Shown: piece by piece, positions 1 to 6,330 of the stretch
How positions within the stretch are numbered: the stretch's first letter is position 1
How the letters are laid out: each line of letters starts with the position of its first letter
Source: a virus
DNA: 30,862 bases
Virus record (IMG/VR): IMGVR_UViG_3300025168_000395
Span: 1-30,862 of that record
Strand: one strand, 5' to 3'
The notes under the pieces: generated by a model
Databases searched by the model: none
The model's input: only the letters and a program-made list of their open reading frames with translations
Told to the model about the DNA's origin: nothing
Made by a program: the position numbers and the translations under genes

Positions 1-3
1 GCG

Positions 4-50
4 TTCAAGGCACCAACTATGGTGCCTTGGGTCTTTTTTGGTGCCTTGAA
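4..50 (+). terminator. Rho-independent terminator with a third, competing repeat arm
   Basis: TTCAAGGCACC (4-14) pairs with GGTGCCTTG (21-29) to give a 9-bp stem with a 6-nt loop, followed by TCTTTTTT (32-39), the standard form of an intrinsic terminator. A second copy, GGTGCCTTGAA (40-50), directly follows the T-tract and matches the left arm over 11 bp. Two mutually exclusive hairpins can therefore form. It most likely ends transcription from a gene left of the window. An attachment site near the integrase is an alternative, but no tRNA end is visible. Confidence 0.6.
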
Positions 51-102
51 TTATCACCATTGGTTATTCTATTGTTGCCTCACAAGCACAAAAGGAAACC
101 AA

Positions 103-1383
103 ATGCGCTTCGCAATAACGCAACAAAATCGACGGAATCATCAGGGTGTTGCAGTGCCAAAATGGCGACTGCTGGAATACACAGGTGCGCAAAGGCGCGT
201 CATCGCAACCTATGACATTGACCCAGACGATCCCAAAAACCCGCCGCTCGAAGCCAGACGCGAACTGTTGCGCCTGGAAGAAGGCTTTGCGGCAGAGCCA
301 GTTCCTCGGTCGGCAGACGATCTTACCTTTCAGCAGTTGGCGCAAAAATGGATCACAGAACAGGAGCGACTACGAGACACTGGTGGCATTTCCCATAAAT
401 GGTTTAAAAACTGCAAAACCTACAAGGAGCAGCTTGCCGCTTTATATGGAGATCGTCCGTTGCGCGATTGGATTGATGACGAGGATCATTTTCTCAGTTT
501 GTTTGCGGCGTCGTTTGGTATGCAGGGCGTCAAAACACAGAACAACAAGAAAAATGCGCTGGCGAACATTCTTGAGCCAGCCGTCGCAAAGCGAATTCTT
601 GGTCACAATCCAGCGACGGCTATCAGCATCTATGCGACCGACCATCTTGCCACGGAAGAAGAGATCGAGGCCAAGTCTAATGAACACGATTATGACTTAG
701 ATTATTTTCGCGCCATGTGCGCCCACGCGCTTGAGGTCATGCCAGGCGGGTTTGGGGTCATGACAAACTTTTTGTGCATGACAGGGCTCCACGTTGGCGA
801 AGCGGCTGCGTTGCGTTGGCGGAATGTGCATTTAGGTGCGAAGTTCTCGGAAATTCATGTCGTTGTTTCTCGCCGACAAACCAAAGACGGTTGGGTAAAT
901 GGCGGCGTGAAGAACACAAAGAAAGAAAAGGGATTAACGAAGCGCGATAGGTGGGTGCCGCTGCCGCCGACACTCGTTGACATGATGCGGAACTGGCGAG
1001 TTCGGTCTGAATCGTCGCGTGAGGAAGATTTTGTGTTTCCAAAAGTCGAAGGAGAGCCGCAAGACGGTGCAGATCACTATCGTGGCACTCATTGGGAAAA
1101 GCATCTTGATCCGTTTAGAGACGACTTTAACAAACTGCGCCGCGCTAACGGTGACAGCGAGGTGGTGCGTATTACGCCGATTGACACTCGTCATTACTAC
1201 GCGACGCGGATGCTGATGCTTTATGGCGCAGATTGGAACCGCGTCGCTGACCTGATGGGCCATTCCAGCGCAGACTTCACGCGCAGACAATATGCAAAAA
1301 GATTTGCACGAATGGAAGCAAAGGGCGAGGTCGCAGTGCCTGAAACGCATCGCGCGATTGCGTCTGGCGATTTCCGACTCTAG
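103..1383 (+). CDS. int: Phage tyrosine integrase with substituted catalytic residue
   Basis: This is a 426-aa site-specific recombinase that would integrate and excise the phage genome. The start at 103 is chosen because AAAGGA (91-96) precedes it; the frame is open to 19, but that extension is hydrophobic and unlike the family. The C-terminal catalytic domain shows K270 in the beta-hairpin, R363 in TPIDTRHYYAT, the H387 box in LMGHSS, and the nucleophile Y397 in RRQYAKR. Box I reads T227-G-L-H230-V-G-E, where the family almost always has Arg (TGLRxGE), and the first His of HxxR is Ile360. One base (CAC versus CGC) separates H230 from Arg. The protein may be inactive, weak, or a divergent variant. 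The family call is secure; activity is uncertain. Confidence 0.9.
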   Translation: MRFAITQQNRRNHQGVAVPKWRLLEYTGAQRRVIATYDIDPDDPKNPPLEARRELLRLEEGFAAEPVPRSADDLTFQQLAQKWITEQERLRDTGGISHKWFKNCKTYKEQLAALYGDRPLRDWIDDEDHFLSLFAASFGMQGVKTQNNKKNALANILEPAVAKRILGHNPATAISIYATDHLATEEEIEAKSNEHDYDLDYFRAMCAHALEVMPGGFGVMTNFLCMTGLHVGEAAALRWRNVHLGAKFSEIHVVVSRRQTKDGWVNGGVKNTKKEKGLTKRDRWVPLPPTLVDMMRNWRVRSESSREEDFVFPKVEGEPQDGADHYRGTHWEKHLDPFRDDFNKLRRANGDSEVVRITPIDTRHYYATRMLMLYGADWNRVADLMGHSSADFTRRQYAKRFARMEAKGEVAVPETHRAIASGDFRL

Positions 1384-1390
1384 AATTATC

Positions 1391-1402
1391 ACTGTGAGTA
1401 AC
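1391..1402. promoter_or_regulatory. Operator-like word shared with the repressor/cro region
   Basis: ACTGTGAGTAAC lies between the integrase stop and the ribosome-binding site of the next gene. The same 12 bases occur inside the palindrome at 3652-3670 between the divergent repressor and Cro-like genes. Its position just upstream of GGAGGA (1405-1410) suggests the phage repressor can control this gene. This is inferred from the exact match only. Confidence 0.4.
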
Positions 1403-1417
1403 TTGGAGGAATCAAAA

Positions 1418-1939
1418 ATGTCTCTCAAAATTGTGAATGACGACCCTCAAGATTTTGACGACCTAAACACTTGGATTGAAAAACGTGAGATCACGCGCGA
1501 ACAAATTCAAAACACAATTGTGCTGCGCTGGCTAGGCACGCACGAACACATAATGCAATTCCGCCGCGAAAACGAAAACGCCGCATCGGATCAGTACGAC
1601 GACGCGGACAGGTTTTGGTACGGCACAAAGAATCGGATTGTTCTTGGGCTAGCGCTGGTCAACGCACATCTGCATGGCGAAACGCCCAGCCGCAGCGAGT
1701 TTGCGCGTCGCACAGCGATCAGCGTGCAGACTGTCATTAACACGCTGAACGACGCGCATCAGTTGGGCTTTGTCGATGACGAAGATCACCCAGACAAACG
1801 CACCCGCGTTCTGATGCGCGCGCGCATTCTCGAAATGATTGACCACCACACGTTTGCAAGTTTTGCTGCTGCTTTAAGTTTTTACCGCGCCATTGACCGG
1901 GATGAAATCAACCCCCGAAAATCAAAGCCAAACGTCTAA
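1418..1939 (+). CDS. Winged-helix DNA-binding regulator
   Basis: The product is a 173-aa protein with a strong Shine-Dalgarno sequence (GGAGGA at 1405-1410) ahead of ATG 1418. The N-terminal half is acidic and helical. The C-terminal part, about residues 90-135, reads as a MarR/GntR-like winged helix: TPSRSEFARRTAISVQTVIN is a helix-turn-helix, followed by a short LGFVDDEDHPDKRT wing. Directly after the integrase, such a protein could be an excisionase-type directionality factor or a transcription regulator. The operator-like word in front of it suggests control by the phage repressor. The exact role is not known. Confidence 0.65.
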   Translation: MSLKIVNDDPQDFDDLNTWIEKREITREQIQNTIVLRWLGTHEHIMQFRRENENAASDQYDDADRFWYGTKNRIVLGLALVNAHLHGETPSRSEFARRTAISVQTVINTLNDAHQLGFVDDEDHPDKRTRVLMRARILEMIDHHTFASFAAALSFYRAIDRDEINPRKSKPNV

Positions 1940-2022
1940 AATTGCAGTCGCGCGTTTGCCGAATGGAAACTTCTTCTGCGCACACTTAGGCGCTAGCCTT
2001 AGTGGTGCAGAAGGAGTTTGCG

Positions 2023-2220
2023 ATGATTACAAAGGTAATAATTCGAGAAGACGGCAGCGCCGATTTGTTTTTAACCGGCGACGGCTACCGGGCTGATGGC
2101 ACGCTGGCGATTAGCTGTACAAACGGGCAAGAAGCGCTAAAAATTCAACAGACGCTTGACGACGCGCTGCGTGAATTTTTCCCCCCGATTCAGCCGGTGC
2201 CGATCAGTGCAATGGGTTAA
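2023..2220 (+). CDS. Small hypothetical phage protein
   Basis: A 65-aa protein with AAGGAG (2011-2016) six bases before ATG 2023. It opens with a beta-rich stretch (MITKVIIREDGSADLFLTG), then a helix (NGQEALKIQQTLDDALREF) and a short proline-rich end. I do not recognise the family. Its last 84 bases overlap the end of a leftward helix-turn-helix gene, so the two genes converge tail to tail. It is the last rightward gene before the leftward operon. Confidence 0.55.
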   Translation: MITKVIIREDGSADLFLTGDGYRADGTLAISCTNGQEALKIQQTLDDALREFFPPIQPVPISAMG

Positions 2221-2349
2221 TATATTCCAGATTGTAGATTCTGGCTCATCAAGCAGACGCGCAACTTCTGCTGTGCTTTTGCGCTCCTGATAGTAAAGGC
2301 GACAAGCTATCTCGCGCAGGGCAATTTGCTTCGGCGTCAGCGCCACCAC
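2137..2349 (-). CDS. Small helix-turn-helix protein
   Basis: A 70-aa protein read leftward from a GTG at 2349. LTPKQIALREIACRLYYQERKS is followed by TAEVARLLDEPESTIWNILT, a helix-turn-helix of the kind seen in sigma-region-4 and transposase-type DNA-binding proteins. It is the last gene of the leftward operon and overlaps the preceding 34-codon ORF by 13 bases, suggesting translational coupling. It may act as a small regulator. The opposite-strand gene at 2023-2220 overlaps its 3' end, so one of the two could be shorter than drawn. Confidence 0.5.
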   Translation of the reverse strand: MVALTPKQIALREIACRLYYQERKSTAEVARLLDEPESTIWNILTHCTDRHRLNRGEKFTQRVVKRLLNF

Positions 2350-2441
2350 CGATACCGTCCCTGAAATGTAGCCTCGGCGATGTGTAGCGCCAAATAGTGA
2401 GCATTGCGCATCGGCGGATATTTGTCTGGCGACGGCAGCAT
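2337..2441 (-). CDS. Possible 34-aa ORF
   Basis: The ORF starts at ATG 2441, shortly after the stop of the DUF6378-like gene (2458), and ends at TGA 2337 inside the start of the helix-turn-helix gene. It encodes a peptide with MLPSPDKYPPMRNAHY near its start and an aromatic/basic end (RYRWWR). No clear Shine-Dalgarno is visible. Its fit between two operon genes is the main support; it could also be an untranslated spacer. Confidence 0.3.
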   Translation of the reverse strand: MLPSPDKYPPMRNAHYLALHIAEATFQGRYRWWR

Positions 2442-2457
2442 CAGGCGGCGAAAAAAT

Positions 2458-2739
2458 CTAATCACCATCACTGCACTCCCAACCGATCGCGGCATAGCCG
2501 CAGACATCGACATATGAGTCGAACGAGGTCTCGTTGACGTTACGCGCCAGCTTGAGAGCGATCATGCAATCGGCAACCTGGCGCGGCGTCACCTCGATGC
2601 CCAGCACGACGCCCCACATGGTTGCCGTGCGTTGCAGATTGTCTTTTGCGTTGCCGTAAGCTTTCGCGCGATCTCCCGTGATGAGATCGCGCGCGGTCAA
2701 CAGCACCATCTCCCGCTCCATCACATCATCAAAGTTCAT
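2458..2739 (-). CDS. DUF6378-like phage protein
   Basis: A 93-aa leftward protein. The order LLTARDLITGDRAKAYGNAKDN, MWGVVLGIEVTPRQVADCM, ALKLARN, and YVDVCGYAAIGWE matches what I recall of the DUF6378 family, common in phages of alphaproteobacteria and often near replication or nucleotide genes. Its function is unknown; the helical pattern resembles nucleotide-pyrophosphatase-like phage proteins, but I see no complete metal-binding motif. It overlaps the preceding excisionase-like gene by 11 bases (2729-2739). Confidence 0.65.
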   Translation of the reverse strand: MNFDDVMEREMVLLTARDLITGDRAKAYGNAKDNLQRTATMWGVVLGIEVTPRQVADCMIALKLARNVNETSFDSYVDVCGYAAIGWECSDGD

Positions 2740-2911
2740 CGGGCCGCCCCAATCTTTCTATCTCTGCTGCCGGGATGTAGAATTTGCGACCAATTCGACG
2801 CGCTGCGAGTTCTTGGTCAGCAATCATGCGGCGGACGATTTGCTCGGTCTTGCGGGTAGCCTCACCAAACAGGTGGGCGGCGGCTTCCTTTGTGGAAAGC
2901 AAGGCGGGCAT
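2729..2911 (-). CDS. Excisionase/AlpA-like DNA-binding protein
   Basis: A 60-aa protein starting at ATG 2911, where the A is shared with the TGA of the preceding gene (TGATG). LLSTKEAAAHLFGEATRKTEQIVRRMIADQ is a helix-turn-helix of the MerR/excisionase type, followed by the typical short wing LAARRIGRKFYIPAAEIERL. Such proteins bind att-site DNA as recombination directionality factors or act as small activators. Location in the lysogeny region supports an excisionase role, but it lies away from the integrase, so a regulator is equally possible. Confidence 0.6.
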   Translation of the reverse strand: MPALLSTKEAAAHLFGEATRKTEQIVRRMIADQELAARRIGRKFYIPAAEIERLGRPDEL

Positions 2912-3015
2912 CACAACCCCACCACGCACGCGCTGCCATCGAAAAAACAGGCGCTTAAAATCAGCATGTAAATAAAGACGGCAAGGCACAGGCCACTCAG
3001 GCAATGTTTAAGCAT
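2911..3015 (-). CDS. Tiny single-span membrane protein
   Basis: A 34-aa protein, too short for usual ORF cut-offs. GGAGG lies about six bases before ATG 3015, and its TGA shares one base with the next gene's ATG at 2911. After MLKHC the chain is almost entirely hydrophobic (LSGLCLAVFIYMLILSACFF), forming one transmembrane segment with several Cys residues. Function is unknown. Tiny membrane proteins in lysogeny operons can be exclusion or anti-holin factors, but nothing here proves that. Confidence 0.5.
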   Translation of the reverse strand: MLKHCLSGLCLAVFIYMLILSACFFDGSACVVGL

Positions 3016-3178
3016 CTTTTGCCTCCGCGATCTGTTCGCGCACGGTGCCAAGCGCATGGCCGAGAGCAATGATTTCTGAGTGATAAGATTTGTCTGCGGC
3101 AAGAAAACGCAAGCGGTCGTCCAGCCAATCGTGGACTGCGACGAGGTCGCAAACGGAAAATGATAATTTTCTGGTCAT
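3008..3178 (-). CDS. Small hypothetical protein, first gene of leftward operon
   Basis: A 56-aa protein beginning at ATG 3178 behind a near-perfect Shine-Dalgarno, AGGAGGAA (3183-3190). It is mostly helical and charged: a DLVAVHDWLDDRLRFLA segment, then YHSEIIALGHALGTVREQIAEAKDA. Its end overlaps the start of the membrane peptide by 8 bases. No family is recognised. It is the first gene after the candidate leftward promoter at 3204-3233. Confidence 0.55.
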   Translation of the reverse strand: MTRKLSFSVCDLVAVHDWLDDRLRFLAADKSYHSEIIALGHALGTVREQIAEAKDA

Positions 3179-3203
3179 GTGTTCCTCCTAGTTACAGGAG
3201 AAC

Positions 3204-3233
3204 ATCATAATGTCACTGATGGTTATAACTCAA
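3204..3233 (-). promoter_or_regulatory. Candidate leftward promoter
   Basis: Read leftward, TTGAGT (3233-3228) and TATGAT (3209-3204) are spaced by 18 bases and sit 26 bases ahead of the first gene of the leftward operon. A small palindrome, GTTATAAC (3222-3229), overlaps the -35 box and could be a regulator site. This is a sequence match only. Confidence 0.4.
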
Positions 3234-3263
3234 CGCACTAATTTTAGACGGCAATCGCTGTGG

Positions 3264-3584
3264 TTACTTTTGCTCGTCGATTGTGCTTGGAGTGACCGTG
3301 GCGTTGATCGTGATCGAGAGCGTTTGGCCTTGGCCCACTTGCATTTCGACCACTTGGCGGGGTGTGTCAGATGTGTCAGCAGCGCCACGCAAAAGCGTAT
3401 CTGTCGAGATGCAATAAAGGTCCGCCAGCCGTAAAATTATAGACGCTTGCGGCGAAACCTCGTCCCGCTCATAGCGCCGATAAGCTGCGCTTGAGACATC
3501 TAGTTTTTCTGCAATCGCGTCTACAGATAACTCCGCATTTTTGCGCGCTTCGCGCAAGCACAGTCCTATGGTCATGTTTCGCAT
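3264..3584 (-). CDS. XRE-family phage repressor (CI/C2-like)
   Basis: A 106-aa leftward protein. Residues 7-64 form a classic XRE helix-turn-helix: LCLREARKNAELSVDAIAEK, then LDVSSAAYRRYERDEVSPQA, then IILRLADLYCISTDTLL. The remaining tail is short and beta-rich with no visible S24 peptidase, so RecA-stimulated self-cleavage is unlikely. It is divergent from a Cro-like gene and separated by a perfect palindrome, the usual lysogeny-switch arrangement. It probably holds the phage in lysogeny and may also bind the matching words at 1391 and 11762. Confidence 0.8.
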   Translation of the reverse strand: MRNMTIGLCLREARKNAELSVDAIAEKLDVSSAAYRRYERDEVSPQASIILRLADLYCISTDTLLRGAADTSDTPRQVVEMQVGQGQTLSITINATVTPSTIDEQK

Positions 3585-3651
3585 GCTCTCTGGTGCTTAT
3601 TACTACGAGTTAACCCTGTTGGATGCGATCTAGTCAACAACTGCATTCCCA

Positions 3652-3670
3652 TAACTGTGAGTAACAGTTA
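3652..3670. promoter_or_regulatory. Palindromic operator between repressor and Cro-like genes
   Basis: TAACTGT-GAGTA-ACAGTTA has perfect 7-bp arms with a 5-base centre and ends 11 bases before the Cro-like start codon. Its place between divergent helix-turn-helix genes makes it the likely operator of the switch. Part of it (ACTGTGAGTAAC) recurs at 1391-1402 and a half-site (TAACTGT) at 11762. Confidence 0.65.
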
Positions 3671-3681
3671 GGGCTACCAGC

Positions 3682-3867
3682 ATGACTTTATCCGATTATC
3701 TTGCCGCCAATGACATCACGCGAGCAGAATTTGCCGCAAAAATCGCGGTAAGTCAGGGTTTCGTGTCCATGCTTTGCAACGGCGTGAAGCGCCCGTCCCT
3801 GAAAACGCTGGCTGACATTCAGCGCGTGACAAAGGGCGCGGTCGCGCTTGAGGACTTTCTTCAGTGA
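3682..3867 (+). CDS. Cro/YdaS-like helix-turn-helix protein
   Basis: A 61-aa protein consisting almost wholly of a helix-turn-helix: ITRAEFAAKIAVSQGFVSML then VKRPSLKTLADIQRVTKG. The size and layout match Cro- or YdaS-type antirepressors. It is the first gene of the rightward early operon and divergent from the XRE repressor. The operator palindrome ends 11 bases before its start, overlapping where a Shine-Dalgarno would be, which hints at tight control. Its stop overlaps the next gene's GTG start. Confidence 0.75.
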   Translation: MTLSDYLAANDITRAEFAAKIAVSQGFVSMLCNGVKRPSLKTLADIQRVTKGAVALEDFLQ

Positions 3868-4184
3868 GCGCGCGCAACAAGCAGCGCGGCTATGAACTTG
3901 AGAAAGAGACTGCTGATTTCTGGCAGTCGCACGGCTTTGACTGCGCCCGCGTGTTTGGTTCTGGCGCTTATAAAAACCAGCTTGGCGACGACTACGCTGG
4001 CGACCTTCGCTTGGAAGGTTTTTCAGTAGAGGCCAAACGTAAAAAATCCGGTTTCAAATTTCTGATGGATTCACTGGCTCAAGACGACGCCGATCTACTC
4101 GTTGTTCGCCAGGATCGTGCGCCGCGTCTTTATGTACTGCGCGAAGAGACGTTGCTGACGCTGATGCGTGAGGCGAAGCAATGA
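3864..4184 (+). CDS. Hjc-like PD-(D/E)XK nuclease
   Basis: A 106-aa protein starting at GTG 3864, overlapping the Cro-like stop (GTGA). The layout is that of small archaeal-type Holliday-junction resolvases and phage PD-(D/E)XK nucleases: N-terminal basic helix with E13, then RVFGSGA, then D47 in YAGD, and E56-A-K58 in the next strand. These provide the D...ExK metal site. It likely cuts branched DNA during phage replication or recombination. Alternatively, as the direct neighbour of the modification genes, it could cut unmodified DNA. The next gene starts within its stop codon. Confidence 0.7.
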   Translation: MSARNKQRGYELEKETADFWQSHGFDCARVFGSGAYKNQLGDDYAGDLRLEGFSVEAKRKKSGFKFLMDSLAQDDADLLVVRQDRAPRLYVLREETLLTLMREAKQ

Positions 4185-4861
4185 TCCATTACCACGGCAC
4201 GCCTTTGACGCCGCGCTCTGAGCTACAAAAATTAGCGGGCAAGCACTTCTGCGTCAGCTTCGCGGCACCGCAAGATGCTGATTGGTGTCTCACACACGCG
4301 CAGAGCGTCATGTGGGACAACGGTGCTTTCAGCCTGCACACGCAAGGCAAGCAGCCCGACTGGCCCGCTTTTTATGATTGGGTCGAAGCGCGCGCCGCGC
4401 ACCCACATTGGGCGATTGCGCCTGATGTGATTGAGGGGTCAGCCGAAGACAACCTATCGCTTGCCGCCGCATGGCCGCACCGCCGTGATTGTGCAGCGGT
4501 TGTTTGGCATTTGCATGAACCATTTGAGCAGATGGCGCGCCTGCTTGACCTTGGCTTTGACAAGTTGTGTTTCGGCAGTAGCGGAGCCTACTGGCAGGTG
4601 GGTTCTGAGGCATGGGAGCGCCGCGTCGATGCGGCGTTTAATTGGCTGGCACAGCGCGGGACGCTGCCGTGGATACACATGCTGCGCGGTCTCGCACTAT
4701 GCGGAGATCGCTGGCCGTTCGCTAGTGCCGATAGCACCAACGTCGCCCGTAATTTCAAAGATAGCAATACATGTCCTGAACGGATGGCGCGTCGCATTGA
4801 TGCCGTGCAGTCGCCGCTTGGGTGGTCGCCACAGCCTCAAACCATGGAGTTGTTCGCGTGA
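4181..4861 (+). CDS. TGT/DpdA-like 7-deazaguanine transglycosylase
   Basis: A 226-aa protein, ATGA-overlapping the nuclease gene. The pattern fits the tRNA-guanine transglycosylase fold seen in phage DpdA-type enzymes: D46-N-G-A-F50 corresponds to the DSGGF-type substrate loop, followed by AIAPD82VIEG, VVWHLHEP (108-114), LCFGSSG, IHMLRGL (165-171), and ASAD184STN as the likely second catalytic Asp. Such enzymes exchange guanine for preQ0/preQ1-type bases in DNA (DpdA) or tRNA (TGT). It is much shorter than bacterial TGT and lacks an obvious zinc site. The adjacent queuosine-precursor transporter strongly supports a deazaguanine substrate. Whether DNA or tRNA is the target cannot be told from sequence. 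Confidence 0.65.
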   Translation: MIHYHGTPLTPRSELQKLAGKHFCVSFAAPQDADWCLTHAQSVMWDNGAFSLHTQGKQPDWPAFYDWVEARAAHPHWAIAPDVIEGSAEDNLSLAAAWPHRRDCAAVVWHLHEPFEQMARLLDLGFDKLCFGSSGAYWQVGSEAWERRVDAAFNWLAQRGTLPWIHMLRGLALCGDRWPFASADSTNVARNFKDSNTCPERMARRIDAVQSPLGWSPQPQTMELFA

Positions 4862-5364
4862 ACCGATATGTTTCGCTTGTTGGATTTATCGCCACCATTC
4901 CGGCGGCGAATTGGCTGATTGGCAACGTCGGCACTGTTTGCGTTCCCAACGGTCCATGCCTCGTGCCGGTCGCGCCGGGATTGATGGCCCCGAGCGGCGT
5001 TCTCTTGATCGGCCTCGCTCTTGTCCTGCGCGACGCCGTGCATGAGCAATCAGGCGCGCGCTGGGCTATGGGCGCGATCATTGTCGGCGCTGGCCTGTCC
5101 GCGCTGATTGCGCCGCCAGCTCTTGTCGTCGCAAGTGCCGCAGCCTTTCTGTTGTCTGAAGCCGCCGACATGGCTGTCTACACGCCGCTGCGCAAGCGGC
5201 ATTTGATCGCGGCTGTTTTTGCAAGCGGCGCAGTTGGCTCCTTGGTTGACAGCGCCCTGTTCTTGTTTCTGGCTTTTGGTTCGCTCGATTACCTAACGGG
5301 TCAGGTCGTCGGCAAACTGTGGATGACCGCGCTAGCGGCTGCCTACTTGGCGGTGCGCCGATGA
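4858..5364 (+). CDS. VUT/YhhQ-family queuosine precursor transporter
   Basis: A 168-aa integral membrane protein starting at GTG 4858, overlapping the previous stop (GTGA). It has about five to six hydrophobic segments and VUT-family landmarks: IPAANWLIG near the start, LRDAVHE (about 61-67), a central SAAAFLLSEAADMAVYTPLR run, AVGSLVDSALFLFLAFG, and VGKLWMTALAA at the end. YhhQ-type members import preQ0/preQ1. The length matches the short phage/actinobacterial type rather than the longer E. coli protein. It probably supplies the base used by the upstream transglycosylase from outside the cell. Confidence 0.85.
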   Translation: MNRYVSLVGFIATIPAANWLIGNVGTVCVPNGPCLVPVAPGLMAPSGVLLIGLALVLRDAVHEQSGARWAMGAIIVGAGLSALIAPPALVVASAAAFLLSEAADMAVYTPLRKRHLIAAVFASGAVGSLVDSALFLFLAFGSLDYLTGQVVGKLWMTALAAAYLAVRR

Positions 5365-5579
5365 TCTGCCCGGACTGCGGGCTGCTTCGTCATCCAAAAA
5401 CCGATTGCAAATTTATCGAATGCCCGGATTGCGAAGGGCATGGCCGCGTTGAGGAAGAAATCACACACGGCGGAGTTGACAACAACGGCCCGTGGCAAAG
5501 CTACCGCACCCGCTGGACGGAGTGCGACCGATGCCAAGGGTGGGGTGAAATTGCAGCAGAAGGAGAAGATGATGAGTAG
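5361..5579 (+). CDS. Cys-rich zinc-ribbon/DnaJ-like small protein
   Basis: A 72-aa protein, ATGA-overlapping the transporter stop. Three CxxC knuckles are visible: CPDC at the start, CPDCEGHG in the middle and CDRCQGWG near the end. The latter two carry the CxxCxGxG-type spacing of the DnaJ cysteine-rich domain. It probably binds one or two zinc ions. Function is unknown; it could be a chaperone-like partner of the neighbouring proteins. Its end overlaps the Sak4-like gene by 8 bases. Confidence 0.6.
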   Translation: MICPDCGLLRHPKTDCKFIECPDCEGHGRVEEEITHGGVDNNGPWQSYRTRWTECDRCQGWGEIAAEGEDDE

Positions 5580-6330
5580 TTTGAAAGATATTATTTCCGG
5601 GCAGAGTCTCAGCCCGCCAATTGTTTTGCTCTATGGCCCACCTGGCGTCGGCAAAACGACTTTCGCAGGCAATGCCCCAAAACCTATTTTCATTCAAACG
5701 GAAGACGGTGCTGGCGTTGTTGGCGCTGATCGTTTCCCGCTGGCGGAAAGCTACGACGCCATCGAGGCGCAGCTTGGCACGCTGGTCAAAGAAGACCACG
5801 ACTTTAAGACGCTGGTGATTGACTCTCTTGATTGGCTGGAGAGTTTGGTCTGGGCAAAGGTGTGTGAAGCCCAAGGCTTGAAAAATATTGAAGATGCTGG
5901 ATATGGCAAAGGCTATGTCTTCGCACTCGACTTCTGGCGGCGGTTTCTGAACGGCGTTGCGGCACTTCGCAAGCAGCGCGGCATGGCGGTTGTGATGATC
6001 GCGCACAGCCACATTCGCAAGTTCGATGACCCTGCCGGCGAACCCTACGACAGGTTTGAAATTAAGCTGCACCGCAAGGCGGGCGACCTGTGCATGGAGG
6101 CGTCTGACCTGATCGGCTTTGCCAACTACCGCACGGCGACTAAGCAAATTGATGGCGGCTTTGGCCGCAAGATCACACGCGCGGTCGGCACTGGCGAGCG
6201 CGTGCTGTTCACCTCAGAGCGCCCCGCATTTATCGCAAAATCACGCTACCCCGTACCGCATGAGTTGCCGTTGGAGTGGTCGGCGCTTGTGAATGCCATT
6301 GTTGGAAAGGAAAAGAAAGATGCAGCTTAA
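5572..6330 (+). CDS. Sak4-like RecA-fold ATPase, phage recombinase
   Basis: A 252-aa ATP-binding protein of the AAA_24/Sak4 type. ATG 5572 is preferred over ATG 5569 because AGGAG (5561-5565) is then six bases upstream. Walker A is G22-PPGVGKTT30, Walker B TLVID84SLDW, and a sensor-like AVVMIAHSHIRKF follows. Sak4 proteins are short RecA relatives that promote single-strand annealing in phage recombination. The next gene is a DUF669 protein, the usual partner and probable single-strand binder, overlapping by 11 bases. This pair and the exonuclease at 6852 form a phage recombination set. Confidence 0.85.
   Translation: MSSLKDIISGQSLSPPIVLLYGPPGVGKTTFAGNAPKPIFIQTEDGAGVVGADRFPLAESYDAIEAQLGTLVKEDHDFKTLVIDSLDWLESLVWAKVCEAQGLKNIEDAGYGKGYVFALDFWRRFLNGVAALRKQRGMAVVMIAHSHIRKFDDPAGEPYDRFEIKLHRKAGDLCMEASDLIGFANYRTATKQIDGGFGRKITRAVGTGERVLFTSERPAFIAKSRYPVPHELPLEWSALVNAIVGKEKKDAA

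Noticed and set aside
1893-2096. 67-codon frame bridging the regulator and the small gene at 2023
   Set aside because: Overlaps both neighbours, lacks a ribosome site, and ends in an Arg-rich run typical of an out-of-frame read.
4431-5045. 204-codon plus-strand frame over the transglycosylase and transporter genes
   Set aside because: Arg/Cys-rich shadow frame; the two genes beneath have family motifs and stop-start coupling.
5461-6147. 228-codon minus-strand frame opposite the Sak4-like gene
   Set aside because: Conflicts with a gene having clear Walker A/B motifs and a good ribosome site.
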